Origin: Lysinibacillus sp. KCTC 33748 | GTDB taxonomy: Bacteria > Bacillota > Bacilli > Bacillales_A > Planococcaceae | DNA: 64,000 nt | Assembly (NCBI RefSeq): GCF_002237755.1 | Contig: NZ_MWSJ01000002.1 | Coordinates: 248,001 to 312,000 of the forward strand | Direction: 5' to 3' | In this document: in pieces, positions 9,146 to 18,057 of the stretch | How the letters are laid out: every line of letters starts with the position of its first letter | How positions within the stretch are numbered: the stretch's first letter is position 1 | The notes under the pieces: model-generated | What the model saw: the letters and a program-made list of their open reading frames with translations, nothing else | Told to the model about the DNA's origin: nothing | Databases searched by the model: none | Made by a program: the position numbers and the translations under genes

Positions 9146-9832
9146 TTATTCAGCTAACATAATTTTTTCAAGCTCTAATGGTTCTATGTATTGTTCACCT
9201 TTGTAAGCGCGCATATTACCACCTGAAATTTCATCTATTAATAAAATTTCATTTGTTTGAGCATCACGGCCAAATTCTAATTTAATATCGTAAAGAGTTA
9301 ACCCTTTTTTGGCAAGTTCTGCAGCAACAAATTTAGCAATTTCAATTGTACGTTGTTTTAAAATTGCATATTCTTCGTGTGTTAACAGGTCTAACATTGC
9401 TAAAGCATCTTCAGAAATAGGAGGATCTAGTCGATCATCATCTTTGATGGTAACTTCTACGAAAGAATCTAAGTCTTGACCTTCTTTCACGTAAGCACCA
9501 TAGCGACGTAGGAAAGAACCTACTGCCTTGAAGCGGCAAATGACCTCTAACCCTTTACCGAAAACAGTTGCAGGTTTTACCGTCATTGTTGCATCGTTGA
9601 AGTTTGCATCAACATAGTGAGTAGGAACACCTTGTTCGTTTAGTTTTGAGTAGAAATAAGAAGTTAAGCGAAGACCAGCCAAACCAGCACCGTCGATTGT
9701 TAATCCAATAGTATTAGCACCTGGGTCGAATACGCCGTTTTCACCAGTTACATCATCTTTAAATTTTAATAAGTAATGACCATCTTCTAACTTGAACACA
9801 TTTTTCGTTTTACCTGTATACAATAATTCCAC
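9146..9832 (-). CDS. purC: SAICAR synthetase (PurC family), lone copy
   Basis: A 228-residue phosphoribosylaminoimidazole-succinocarboxamide synthase, the ATP-dependent ligation of aspartate to CAIR in purine synthesis. Family marks are the N-terminal LLYTGKTKNVF (usually GKAK), the AICAR/ATP-loop region KAVGSFLRRYG, and KLEFGRD with IDEISGGNMR, corresponding to the metal- and ATP-binding stretch near residues 180-205. The start is GTG 9832 with GGAGGG 6 nt upstream. It has its own terminator and no other pur gene nearby, whereas purC normally sits in the pur operon. It could be a second, specialised paralogue or a relocated single copy; the window cannot decide. Confidence 0.88.
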   Translation of the reverse strand: MELLYTGKTKNVFKLEDGHYLLKFKDDVTGENGVFDPGANTIGLTIDGAGLAGLRLTSYFYSKLNEQGVPTHYVDANFNDATMTVKPATVFGKGLEVICRFKAVGSFLRRYGAYVKEGQDLDSFVEVTIKDDDRLDPPISEDALAMLDLLTHEEYAILKQRTIEIAKFVAAELAKKGLTLYDIKLEFGRDAQTNEILLIDEISGGNMRAYKGEQYIEPLELEKIMLAE

Positions 9833-9939
9833 AAAAAACCCTCCAATATGTTGTAGTACTCCAATATTATAACACGAATGTTTTGATTATTTAATAGTAA
9901 AATCGTTCGTTTTAATGTAAATTTCAAGCGTATTTCAAC

Positions 9940-9988
9940 GCTTTTTTTATTAAAAAATAAGATGATAACGAATATTCGTTATCATCTT
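9940..9988 (-). terminator. Terminator of gdhA
   Basis: A perfect 15-bp stem occupies 9959-9988 (AAGATGATAACGAAT and its complement) with no unpaired loop in the duplex. On the minus strand it is followed by a long T tract. Confidence 0.88.
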
Positions 9989-10005
9989 AGGGTGAGGTAA
10001 AGTTA

Positions 10006-11379
10006 TTAATATACGCCTTCAGCAAGCATACCATCAGCAACTTTTACGAAGCCAGCGATGTTCGCGCCAACTACAAGGTTCCCAGGGTAACCATATTTTT
10101 CAGCAGCCGCTTTACTATCTGCGTAAATATTTTTCATAATTTCGTGTAATTTAGCATCTACTTTTTCAAATGACCAGAATACGCGACTTGAATCTTGCGC
10201 CATTTCAAGAGCAGATACAGCAACACCTCCGGCATTAGCCGCTTTTGCAGGACCAAATAATACGCCAGCATTTAAAAATTCATTAATTGCTTCTAAGTCT
10301 GATGGCATGTTTGCACCTTCACCAATAGCTTTTACGCCGTTTTCAATTAAAGTACGAGCCGAATCGCCATTGATTTCATTTTGAGTAGCACATGGAAGCG
10401 CGATGTCACAAGGAATCGTCCAGATACCTGTGCAGCCTTCTTTAAATGTAGCATTTGGACGATAGTTTAAATAAGTGGAGATACGATCGCCTTTTACTTC
10501 TTTAATTTCTTTAATTGCATCAAGGTCTAAACCTTCTGGATCGTAAATATAGCCTGAAGAGTCAGAGCAAGCAACAACTTTTGCACCATAGGATTGTGCT
10601 TTTTCAATTGCATATGTTGAAACGTTACCAGAACCAGAAACTACAACTGTTTTACCCTCGAAAGAATCGTTGGCATCTTTTAGCATTTCATTTACAAAAT
10701 AAACAGTACCATAACCAGTTGCCTCTTTACGGGCTAAAGAACCACCATAGCCAGGAATTTTTCCAGTTAATACACCAGATTCACTTGCTTTTGTTATGCG
10801 CTTATATTGGCCCCATAAATAGCCAACTTCACGAGCGCCTACACCAATATCACCTGCTGGAACATCGACATCAGGACCAATATGGCGGTATAATTCAGTC
10901 ATGAACGCTTGACAGAAACGCATGATTTCTGAATCTGACTTACCTTTAGGGTCGAAGTTTGAGCCGCCTTTACCACCACCGATTGGTTGGCCAGTTAAAG
11001 CATTTTTAAAAATTTGTTCAAAGCCTAAGAATTTGATAATGGATTCATTTACGGAAGGGTGGAAGCGAAGGCCGCCTTTGTATGGCCCCATTACGTTATT
11101 GTATTGTACACGGTAACCACGGTTTACTTGAACTTGATTGTTATCATCTTGCCAAGCAACACGGAAGGAAATGATTCGATCTGGCTCAACGATACGAGAT
11201 AAGATATTGGCTTCTATATATTCAGGGTGTTGTGCAAATACAGGCACTAATGAAATAAAAATTTCTTCAGCTGCTTGTAAGAACTCTGCTTGATAGCTAT
11301 TTTGGTTTTTTAGTTGCTCAAATACGCCATCAACGTATTCTTTTGCTAATTGTTCGTTGCTTACAGTTAAAGTTGTCAT
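10006..11379 (-). CDS. gdhA: NADP-specific glutamate dehydrogenase
   Basis: A 457-residue hexameric-type glutamate dehydrogenase, assimilating ammonium onto 2-oxoglutarate with NADPH. The family signature is PIGGGKGGSNFDPKGKSD near residue 120, containing the catalytic Lys region. DVDVPAGDIGVGAREVGYL follows, then a Rossmann motif VSGSGNVSTYA and the conserved C-terminal FGPAKAANAGGVAVSALEMAQ. Length and PAGDIGVG/KGGSNFDPK favour the NADP, biosynthetic form over the catabolic RocG/GudB form. ATG 11379 is preceded by TGGAGG; an upstream in-frame ATG at 11439 has none. It is monocistronic. A Rex-like site lies 90 bp upstream, and TTGAAT-17-TACGAT is a plausible promoter. Confidence 0.94.
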   Translation of the reverse strand: MTTLTVSNEQLAKEYVDGVFEQLKNQNSYQAEFLQAAEEIFISLVPVFAQHPEYIEANILSRIVEPDRIISFRVAWQDDNNQVQVNRGYRVQYNNVMGPYKGGLRFHPSVNESIIKFLGFEQIFKNALTGQPIGGGKGGSNFDPKGKSDSEIMRFCQAFMTELYRHIGPDVDVPAGDIGVGAREVGYLWGQYKRITKASESGVLTGKIPGYGGSLARKEATGYGTVYFVNEMLKDANDSFEGKTVVVSGSGNVSTYAIEKAQSYGAKVVACSDSSGYIYDPEGLDLDAIKEIKEVKGDRISTYLNYRPNATFKEGCTGIWTIPCDIALPCATQNEINGDSARTLIENGVKAIGEGANMPSDLEAINEFLNAGVLFGPAKAANAGGVAVSALEMAQDSSRVFWSFEKVDAKLHEIMKNIYADSKAAAEKYGYPGNLVVGANIAGFVKVADGMLAEGVY

Positions 11380-11467
11380 AGTAAAAAACCTCCAGTAAGT
11401 TGATAGGTGTATCGTATATCTATTTTTCACACTATTCAATAAAATACTTTTTTTAACAGTCTTAAGT

Positions 11468-11485
11468 TTGTGAAAAATTTAACAA
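11468..11485. promoter_or_regulatory. Rex-like operator upstream of gdhA
   Basis: TTGTGAAAAATTTAACAA fits TTGTGAA-N4-TTCACAA at 13 of 14 fixed positions. It lies in the divergent region between gdhA and yqxD, just upstream of a TTGAAT-17-TACGAT promoter reading towards gdhA. Confidence 0.45.
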
Positions 11486-11566
11486 ACGGGGGCGAAGGTT
11501 TGTTATATTAAAATAATAATAATGTGATTGATCTATCTAATTATGAGAAAGGAATGATGCTTTATT

Positions 11567-12040
11567 GTGAAGGTTTTAATTGACGCTGATGCTTGTCCAG
11601 TCGTGGATTTAGCACTATCTATATCATCTGAGTTTGAGATTGAAACAATCTTGTTTTGCGATACATCCCACCGTGTTGAACGTGATAATGTAATAACAAT
11701 TACTGTTCCTAAGGGACCAGATTCGGTTGATTTTACGCTAGTGAATGCGCTTTCAAAGCATGATATTGTCATTACACAGGATTACGGATTAGCAGCAATG
11801 GTTTTGGCAAGAGGTGGTTATCCAATCGATCAAAATGGAAGAGAGATGTCCGATGAAAATATCGAACGTTTGCTCGATATGCGCCATGTTGGACAAAAAA
11901 TTAGACGTGCAGGTGGACGTACGAGAGGGCCTAAAAAACGAACACAAGAAAACAATATTTCGTTCGAATTGAAATTTCGACAAATTTGTGAACGAGCAAT
12001 TTTAGCTAAAAAAGTGGAGGAATCTAAAGGTGAAAAATGA
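11567..12040 (+). CDS. yqxD: UPF0178 / DUF188 protein (YqxD/YaiI family)
   Basis: A 157-residue cytosolic protein starting VKVLIDADACPV, the signature of the DUF188/UPF0178 family, with a PIN-like Asp pattern (DADACPV, TQDYGLA) and a basic C-terminus GGRTRGPKKRT. The biochemical role is unknown, though the fold suggests a nuclease-like relative. The start is GTG 11567 with AAAGGA upstream. Its last 11 bases overlap the downstream D-serine dehydratase gene, so the two are translated from one message. Confidence 0.88.
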   Translation: MKVLIDADACPVVDLALSISSEFEIETILFCDTSHRVERDNVITITVPKGPDSVDFTLVNALSKHDIVITQDYGLAAMVLARGGYPIDQNGREMSDENIERLLDMRHVGQKIRRAGGRTRGPKKRTQENNISFELKFRQICERAILAKKVEESKGEK

Positions 12041-13349
12041 ACTTAAACACGAACTATTTAATCGATTTCCGAGATTAGAAGAGCTAGCGAATCATGAAAC
12101 TGTGCTATGGGAAAATACAAATCGAAAAAAAGGGGGGGAAACCAATCTTTTTTCAATGGAAGAGGTTGAGGAAGCAGAAGAAACACTTAAACGTTTTTCT
12201 TCCTATTTGATTATTGCATTTCCTGAGCTTTTGGAAAGTAAAGGACTTATTGAATCATCTATAAAAGACATAGCTTTGATAAAGAAAGCTCTTGAAAAGG
12301 AATTTGACGTTTTCATACCAGGTCAATTGATCTTAAAATGTGATCATACTTTGCCAATTTCAGGCTCTATTAAAGCTCGTGGGGGTATTTTTGAAGTATT
12401 AAGGCATGCAGAGCGCCTTGCCATCGCTAGTGGCAAACTAACAAAAGAGGACAATTATGCTGTATTGGCAACAGATGATTTTCAGTCATTCTTCCAGCAA
12501 TACACAATTGCCGTAGGTTCTACAGGTAATTTAGGATTAAGTATCGGCATTATGGGCAAAAAACTCGGCTTTAATGTCGTTGTACATATGTCGAGTGATG
12601 CAAAAGAGTGGAAAAAAGCATTGTTGCGTGAAAAAGGTGCGACAGTTATTGAATATGAAGCAGATTATAGCGTTGCTGTGGAACAAGGGCGTCGAGAAGC
12701 TGAACTTGACCCTATGTGCCATTTCATTGATGATGAGAATTCGAAGGACTTATTTGCTGGCTATGCAGTGGCGGCGAAGCGTTTAAAAGTACAGTTTGAA
12801 AAGACGAATATTACAGTGGATCAAGCCCATCCATTGTTCGTGTATTTGCCGTGTGGTGTAGGTGGTGGACCAGGCGGTGTTGCATACGGTATACGTGAAA
12901 TTTTTGGAGAACATGCCCATGTTTTCTTCGCTGAGCCCGTAGCTTCTCCTTGTATGACAATGGGCTTGATGACGGGTTTACATGACGCCATCAGTGTAGA
13001 AGATATTGGTCTTGATAATAAAACAGAAGCAGATGGCCTTGCTGTTGGTCGCGCTTCTAAGTTTGTTGGGAAAGTAATGGAAACTTATATTAGTGGCTGC
13101 TACACGGTAAAAGATGAGCAATTATTTAAATCGCTTGCATTAGCGATGGAAGTAGAAGGTTTATTTTTAGAGCCATCTGCACATGCAGGGATGTTCGGAC
13201 CAATTCAGTTAATGAAAAAAGGACAAAGTTATTTAGAAAAGCATGATTTAGTTAATAAGATGGAGCAAGCTACCCATCTTATTTGGGCAACAGGTGGAAG
13301 TATGGTGCCGGTGGAAATGCGTGAGGAATACATGACAAAGGTAGTGTAA
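12030..13349 (+). CDS. dsdA: D-serine dehydratase
   Basis: A 439-residue PLP enzyme that deaminates D-serine to pyruvate and ammonia. The PLP lysine lies in ISGSIKARGGIFEVL near residue 115. Other hallmarks are TGNLGLSIGIMGKKLGF (phosphate-cofactor region), LPCGVGGGPGGVAYG and DGLAVGRASKFVG, all typical of DsdA rather than threonine dehydratase. The start is GTG 12030 with GGAGG 9 nt upstream, inside the end of yqxD. It may detoxify D-serine released from cell wall or medium. A strong terminator follows. Confidence 0.93.
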   Translation: MKNELKHELFNRFPRLEELANHETVLWENTNRKKGGETNLFSMEEVEEAEETLKRFSSYLIIAFPELLESKGLIESSIKDIALIKKALEKEFDVFIPGQLILKCDHTLPISGSIKARGGIFEVLRHAERLAIASGKLTKEDNYAVLATDDFQSFFQQYTIAVGSTGNLGLSIGIMGKKLGFNVVVHMSSDAKEWKKALLREKGATVIEYEADYSVAVEQGRREAELDPMCHFIDDENSKDLFAGYAVAAKRLKVQFEKTNITVDQAHPLFVYLPCGVGGGPGGVAYGIREIFGEHAHVFFAEPVASPCMTMGLMTGLHDAISVEDIGLDNKTEADGLAVGRASKFVGKVMETYISGCYTVKDEQLFKSLALAMEVEGLFLEPSAHAGMFGPIQLMKKGQSYLEKHDLVNKMEQATHLIWATGGSMVPVEMREEYMTKVV

Positions 13350-13384
13350 GTAGCAAGGATTGATGATTAAAATATTTAATAAGA

Positions 13385-13423
13385 AAACGCAAGAATGCGA
13401 TCGGAATCAACATTCTTGCGTTT
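13385..13423. terminator. Terminator of yqxD-dsdA
   Basis: A 13-bp perfect stem AAACGCAAGAATG / CATTCTTGCGTTT has a 13-nt loop and only a weak T tract. It may also serve the converging small gene. Confidence 0.75.
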
Positions 13424-13478
13424 ATTACTTTTAAACAATTGATTTGAAATTATTAAAAGTGTATTTGCTCATTGAGAG

Positions 13479-13670
13479 TTATTTATATAAATAGTCCAAC
13501 GCTTGATAATCTTGCTGATAGCGTCCACCGTCCGCTACTTCAGCGTGATATAGAGCTTTTAAAGCATAATTTTTTTGTAAATCCATTTCGGCCATTAATT
13601 CTTTTAGGCGATCATGTAATTCACGGTTTTCTTTCACAAGTTGCTGCATTTGTGGTTTAAAATATTTCAT
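13479..13670 (-). CDS. Small coiled-coil protein, unknown function
   Basis: A 63-residue charged protein. Residues 1-35 look strongly helical with heptad-like spacing (MKYFKPQMQQLVKENRELHDRL and onwards). The tail has several tyrosines. A GAGGAGTT ribosome site lies 8 nt before the ATG, which is why I accept this frame over the overlapping one on the other strand. I do not recognise a family. Confidence 0.65.
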   Translation of the reverse strand: MKYFKPQMQQLVKENRELHDRLKELMAEMDLQKNYALKALYHAEVADGGRYQQDYQALDYLYK

Positions 13671-13897
13671 TCTGTCTAACTCCTCATTTTATAACGTGCT
13701 TATAAGTATAACACTTTTAGCTTTTGAAAATGCACTCATATTCATAATTCTAGCTTTAAAAGATTATTCAGTCGCTGCCATGAAATATTGGCCTAAATTG
13801 CAATTTTACTTAGGTGTATCGTTCTCTTACGCAGTCCAACTTTTTCAAATCAGCCAGTAGGGGAGAGGGCTTCATTTGAAGTTAAGGTTATCCGATA

Positions 13898-14839
13898 TTA
13901 AGAATGAAGAGCGCGTGCCATGACATCTAAATAATTCTGACTAGCTCGTTGACTTACTTCTGCATCTGGCACAAAGACTTCAAAGCAATGGAAGCTACCA
14001 GGGTAGAGTTGGAATTCAACATCTACTCCTGCTTGGGCAAGACGAGTCACGTAATCAATGGTTTCATCTCGAAATAAATCGAGTTGACCTATACATGTAT
14101 AAGTTGAAGGTAATCCTGCTAAGTTATCTGCTCTTGAAGGGACCGCATACGGAGATAGCTCATGGGTGTCCTTTTCCTCACCTAAGTACATACCCCAAGC
14201 GGTCAAATTATTAGTTCTATTCCATGTTGCATGGTCCTCAGTAATCTCATAGCTGGAAGGTGTTTCATTTCGGTTATCAAGCATTGGATACAGTAGCATC
14301 TGGAATATAATTGAAGGTCCTCCTTTATCGCGAGCCAATAATGCTAGAGCTGCTGTTAGTCCTCCGCCACCACTTGCGCCTGCAATCGCCACCCGTTTGA
14401 CATCGATGCCGAGGGATGGTGCCTCGGTTGTCATCCATACTAACCCTGTATAACAATCTTCTATAGCCGCCGGGTAGGGATGCTCAGGAGCAAGTCGATA
14501 ATCAACCGAAACGACAACGCAATTAGCAGTCTGAACAAAGCGTTCACATAAAATATCATCCATATCAGGGTGTCCCATAACGAAACCACCGCCATGAATC
14601 CAAAGCATCGCTGGAAGTTGATTAATATTTCGTTCAACTGGTTCATAAATTTTAACCAACATCTCGTCTCCATCCCCTCTGGGAATCATACGGTTTGATG
14701 TGTGGACAAGTTCTGACTTCTCCGAAGGTGGGGTGGACAAGAGACTTCGACTCCACTCTAAATCTTTCTCCAACCGAAAGCCTGGAAATTGGGAGTAAGC
14801 CTGTCTTAATTCTGGCAAGACTCGATTATTGATCGACAT
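13898..14839 (-). CDS. Alpha/beta hydrolase, HSL-type esterase
   Basis: A 313-residue carboxylesterase of the hormone-sensitive-lipase group. The oxyanion-hole motif HGGG is in LWIHGGGFVMG near residue 84. DYRLAPEHPYPAA follows, and the nucleophile serine sits in GASGGG near residue 156, where most relatives have GDSAGG. The C-terminal catalytic His is in FHCFEVF. No signal peptide is seen, so it is cytosolic. The start ATG 14839 has AGGAGG 6 nt upstream. It is the last gene of a three-gene leftward operon with a luciferase-like monooxygenase and an MFS transporter, suggesting it hydrolyses an ester made or imported by its partners. Confidence 0.9.
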   Translation of the reverse strand: MSINNRVLPELRQAYSQFPGFRLEKDLEWSRSLLSTPPSEKSELVHTSNRMIPRGDGDEMLVKIYEPVERNINQLPAMLWIHGGGFVMGHPDMDDILCERFVQTANCVVVSVDYRLAPEHPYPAAIEDCYTGLVWMTTEAPSLGIDVKRVAIAGASGGGGLTAALALLARDKGGPSIIFQMLLYPMLDNRNETPSSYEITEDHATWNRTNNLTAWGMYLGEEKDTHELSPYAVPSRADNLAGLPSTYTCIGQLDLFRDETIDYVTRLAQAGVDVEFQLYPGSFHCFEVFVPDAEVSQRASQNYLDVMARALHS

Positions 14840-14868
14840 ATAATTTCCTCCTGTTAAATAATGATATC

Positions 14869-15942
14869 TTAAAGAAATGGATGTCCTTCTAGTGCTATTT
14901 TCGCCTCCCAGTTGGCAACTTCCTCACGTACACGAGGAGCAACTTTTGTTCCGAGCAATTCTATAGCTTGCATAACTTGATCATGTGGCATTGTACTTAA
15001 TGGTACGTACAGCATAAAACGTGTAATCCCTACGTGTTTACGAAGATGGATGATTTTTTCAGCAACTGTATCTTCATCACCTACATATAACGCACCTTCG
15101 AAACTTCGTGCAGCATCATAGCTAGAGCGATCATAATATCGCCAACCCCGTTCTTTGCCCAATTTATTCATACCTGCCTTTGTTGATGGGAAAAACGTAT
15201 CCGCTGCCCATTCAGTATTCGGGCCAACAAAACCTATCGAATGAGATCCAACCTGAAGTTTTGATAGATCATGCCCTGCTTGAGCGGCTGCCTTTTTATA
15301 GAGCTGTACGATAGGTGCAAACTGCATTGGATTGCCACCGATGATTGCTAGCATAAGTGGTAATCCTAAAAGTCCAGCACGGATGGCAGATTGTTGATTT
15401 CCTCCGCTACCAACCCATATTGGTAAGGAGTTTTGAACGGGTCTTGGATACACACCTAAATTATTGATTGCTGGTCGATGTCTACCTTCCCATACTACTT
15501 TTTCTGACTCGCGAATTTTGAGGAGTAAGTCCAAATGTTCCTCAAATAGTTCATCATAATCATTTAAATTGTAGCCAAACAAGGGGAAGGATTCGATAAA
15601 GGAACCACGACCTGCCATAATCTCAGCACGCCCATTCGATAGTCCATCTAATGTGGAAAAATCCTGAAAGACACGTACAGGATCAGCTGAAGATAGAACT
15701 GTTACCGCACTTGTAAGCCGAATCTTTTTTGTTTGTGGAGCTGCAGCAGATAGCACCATTGCTGGAGAGGATGCAGCATAATCTTCTCGATGGTGCTCGC
15801 CAACACCAAACACATCCAGCCCCACTTGATCTGCAAGAATGATTTCTTCAACCACTTCACGCAAACGTTGTGCATGACTAATCACTTCACCACTATGAAC
15901 ATCTGGTTTTGTTTCTACAAAAGAGGTAATTCCTATTTCCAT
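14869..15942 (-). CDS. Luciferase-like flavin-dependent monooxygenase
   Basis: A 357-residue LLM-class oxidoreductase with a bacterial-luciferase TIM-barrel pattern. It begins MEIGITSFVETKPD, has FGVGEHHREDYAASSPAMVL near residue 45 (the family's His-containing flavin region), AVTVLSSADPVRVFQDF, GRAEIMAGRGSF and LPIWVGSGGN. It would use reduced FMN and O2; the substrate is unknown. The start ATG 15942 has AGGAGAG upstream. The gene lies 29 bp from the esterase and 22 bp from the MFS gene in one operon under a divergent TetR regulator. A flavin reductase exists at 47.4 kb, but nothing ties the two together. Confidence 0.9.
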   Translation of the reverse strand: MEIGITSFVETKPDVHSGEVISHAQRLREVVEEIILADQVGLDVFGVGEHHREDYAASSPAMVLSAAAPQTKKIRLTSAVTVLSSADPVRVFQDFSTLDGLSNGRAEIMAGRGSFIESFPLFGYNLNDYDELFEEHLDLLLKIRESEKVVWEGRHRPAINNLGVYPRPVQNSLPIWVGSGGNQQSAIRAGLLGLPLMLAIIGGNPMQFAPIVQLYKKAAAQAGHDLSKLQVGSHSIGFVGPNTEWAADTFFPSTKAGMNKLGKERGWRYYDRSSYDAARSFEGALYVGDEDTVAEKIIHLRKHVGITRFMLYVPLSTMPHDQVMQAIELLGTKVAPRVREEVANWEAKIALEGHPFL

Positions 15943-15964
15943 TTGTTATCTCTCCTAGTCAAAT

Positions 15965-17182
15965 CTAATATTTTGTAAACCGTTTAGTCGTAACCCAAAA
16001 AATTAGAGCAATTGCACTGATTAAAGCTCCGAGGAAACAAACCCCTTCCCAACCAAAGTGTGCATACATCTGTGTAGAAGCAAATGAGCCGCCAGCACTG
16101 CCGATGGAATAAAACATCATATATCCCGCGGTAAGTCGACTCCGTGCCTCTGTACGTAATGGAAGAATCATCGTCTGATTAGTGACATGTACTGCCTGTA
16201 CGGCCAAATCAAGCAACACAATACCTACAATTAATGCCAATAACGACTGTTCTAGATAGTCGATAAACAACCATGAAATGAGTAATAGAATTAAAGCAAT
16301 ACCTGTCGTTCTTTGTCCGTAACCTCGATCGGCCAGTTTCCCAGCCTGTGCTGCAGCTAGTGCACCAGCCACTCCAACGAGACCAAATGCGCCAATTACA
16401 CTATGTGAAAGAGCGAATGGTGGCGCACTAAGTGGCAGAACAAGTGAAGTCCACAAAATACTGAAATCAGCAAAAATTAGCATGGCTAAAACTGAGCGGA
16501 TGCGTAATGTTCTTTCTTGCATAAACAGAGTGAAAACGGATTTAATTAGCTGATGATAGGGGAGTGATTTTACTTCACGCTCCACCTTTGGTAACACCTT
16601 CAGAAACATACAAACCATTACAAACATGAGGGCGGCAGAGACTAGATAGACGGAACGCCATCCTGTAAGGTCTGTTAATAGACCAGCAAAGGTTCGAGCG
16701 AGAAGAATGCCAATGACGATCCCGCTTGTAACAATACCAACAACACGTCCGCGTTCTGTAGGGGAGGCCATAGTTGCTGCAAACGCCACAAGTGTCTGCG
16801 TCACAACTGCAAGTAGACCAACTAAGGCCATACCTGTAAAAAGTACCACGCTAAAAGAAGCGGTACTAACTATAACCAAAGCCGTTGTGGATAATAGCAT
16901 CTGTCCGATAATCAAGCGTCGCTGGTTTAGTAAATCTCCAAGAGGCACTAGAAATAATAAGCCCAACCCATAAAAGATCTGCGTGATGGTAATTACAACA
17001 CCTATTGTCGAGTGATCAATATTAAATTCATTAGACAATTGATCAAGTAACGGCTGTGCGAAATAAATATTGGCGACAGACATTCCACAGGCTGTAGCGA
17101 ATAATAAAGTTACAGTTCTAGACATAGAGGGTTGTAGAATCATCACAGAAGCATCCACTTCTGGCCTCAGATCATTGTCCAT
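15965..17182 (-). CDS. MFS transporter (drug/solute efflux type)
   Basis: A 405-residue 12-helix major facilitator. After a polar N-terminus it has CGMSVANIYFAQPLLDQL, then the loop 2-3 motif LVPLGDLLNQRRLI and the helix-5 motif C-like VGIVTSGIVIGILLART. This resembles YnfM/Bcr-type exporters. The start ATG 17182 has GGAGG upstream. It is first gene of the MFS-monooxygenase-esterase operon, preceded by TATAAT at 17212-17217 and a palindrome lying between -35 and -10, so it is probably repressed by the divergent TetR protein until an effector appears. Confidence 0.9.
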   Translation of the reverse strand: MDNDLRPEVDASVMILQPSMSRTVTLLFATACGMSVANIYFAQPLLDQLSNEFNIDHSTIGVVITITQIFYGLGLLFLVPLGDLLNQRRLIIGQMLLSTTALVIVSTASFSVVLFTGMALVGLLAVVTQTLVAFAATMASPTERGRVVGIVTSGIVIGILLARTFAGLLTDLTGWRSVYLVSAALMFVMVCMFLKVLPKVEREVKSLPYHQLIKSVFTLFMQERTLRIRSVLAMLIFADFSILWTSLVLPLSAPPFALSHSVIGAFGLVGVAGALAAAQAGKLADRGYGQRTTGIALILLLISWLFIDYLEQSLLALIVGIVLLDLAVQAVHVTNQTMILPLRTEARSRLTAGYMMFYSIGSAGGSFASTQMYAHFGWEGVCFLGALISAIALIFWVTTKRFTKY

Positions 17183-17221
17183 ACCCTATCCTCCATTCAA
17201 TATTGGATTTTAATTATAACA

Positions 17222-17233
17222 TACCGTTCGGTA
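17222..17233. promoter_or_regulatory. TetR-type operator 1 (MFS operon side)
   Basis: TACCG-TT-CGGTA is a perfect inverted repeat lying 5 bp upstream of the leftward TATAAT box (17212-17217), in the spacer of the MFS promoter. A near copy lies at 17366. Confidence 0.7.
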
Positions 17234-17329
17234 CAATATAATTATTGGTAAATATATCTTAGTGCTGTTTATAATGTCAAGTGTTTATTTAAAATTATTT
17301 TACTCCGTATTTACCTAACACAATGAAAA

Positions 17330-17377
17330 TTGACAATAAAAGCAGCTGATTATACAATATTTACATACTGTTTGGTA
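17330..17377 (+). promoter_or_regulatory. tetR promoter and TetR-type operator 2
   Basis: TTGACA (17330), a 17-nt spacer and TACAAT (17353) form a good promoter. TACTGTTTGGTA at 17366-17377, one base off the perfect palindrome of operator 1, covers the expected start point, implying autorepression. Confidence 0.7.
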
Positions 17378-17434
17378 TTTAAAAATTTAAAGTGACAAAC
17401 TCACTAACTCTTAAACAATGGAGGTGGATTTTTT

Positions 17435-18016
17435 ATGGCAAGAACCCGTGAATTTGATGAGGAAAAAGTTTTAGAGGCTGCCATGCAGTTATTTTGGGAG
17501 AAGGGCTATGAAGCTACTTCTTTAAGTGATCTCACTGCTAGAATGGGGATTCAACGTCCGAGTATATATTCAACGTTTGGTGATAAAAAAGAACTATTCG
17601 AAGCAGCACTTCGTAGATATACGACATCTCGTGCAGCTGATATACGAGCTAGACTTCAAGGTCATACCTCTGTAAAACAGACATTTGCTATTTTTTTTGA
17701 AGAAGTGATTGCTGCTGAATATACGAAAGATCTTAGTAACGGCTGTTTTTGCATCAATACAATGGTTGAACTAGCTCCTCATGATGAGAGATTTGAAATC
17801 TTAACGAGAGAACATCAACTTTATTTAGCAGTCATTTTTCAGGAGACAATTGAACGAGGAATCCAATCAGGTGAATTAGAGGAAGGCACGGATGCAAAGT
17901 CTATAGCACAGGCTCTAATCGTAGCGTTAATTGGATTAACGGTCATGATGAAATCTCAACCACAAAAATCATTTGTTGACAATGCAATCGCAACAACTCT
18001 CACATTACTTAAATAA
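17435..18016 (+). CDS. TetR/AcrR family repressor
   Basis: A 193-residue regulator. The N-terminal HTH spans about residues 8-50 (FDEEKVLEAAMQLFWEKGYE followed by TSLSDLTARMGIQRPSIYSTFGDK). The C-terminal ligand domain has C-x-INTMVEL near residue 105, as in many TetR proteins that sense quinones or similar compounds. The start ATG 17435 has GGAGGTGG upstream. It is divergent from the MFS-monooxygenase-esterase operon, with two matched operators in the 252-bp gap, so it most likely controls both directions. Confidence 0.92.
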   Translation: MARTREFDEEKVLEAAMQLFWEKGYEATSLSDLTARMGIQRPSIYSTFGDKKELFEAALRRYTTSRAADIRARLQGHTSVKQTFAIFFEEVIAAEYTKDLSNGCFCINTMVELAPHDERFEILTREHQLYLAVIFQETIERGIQSGELEEGTDAKSIAQALIVALIGLTVMMKSQPQKSFVDNAIATTLTLLK

Positions 18017-18057
18017 ATTTTGTAAACTATTACGAATAAAATTAAATGGTACATGTA

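Noticed and set aside
10515-10904. 129-codon frame opposite gdhA
   Set aside because: Antisense shadow, His/Gln-rich from the GC pattern of gdhA.
13472-13660. 62-codon plus-strand frame
   Set aside because: Overlaps the minus-strand coiled-coil gene, which has the better ribosome site.
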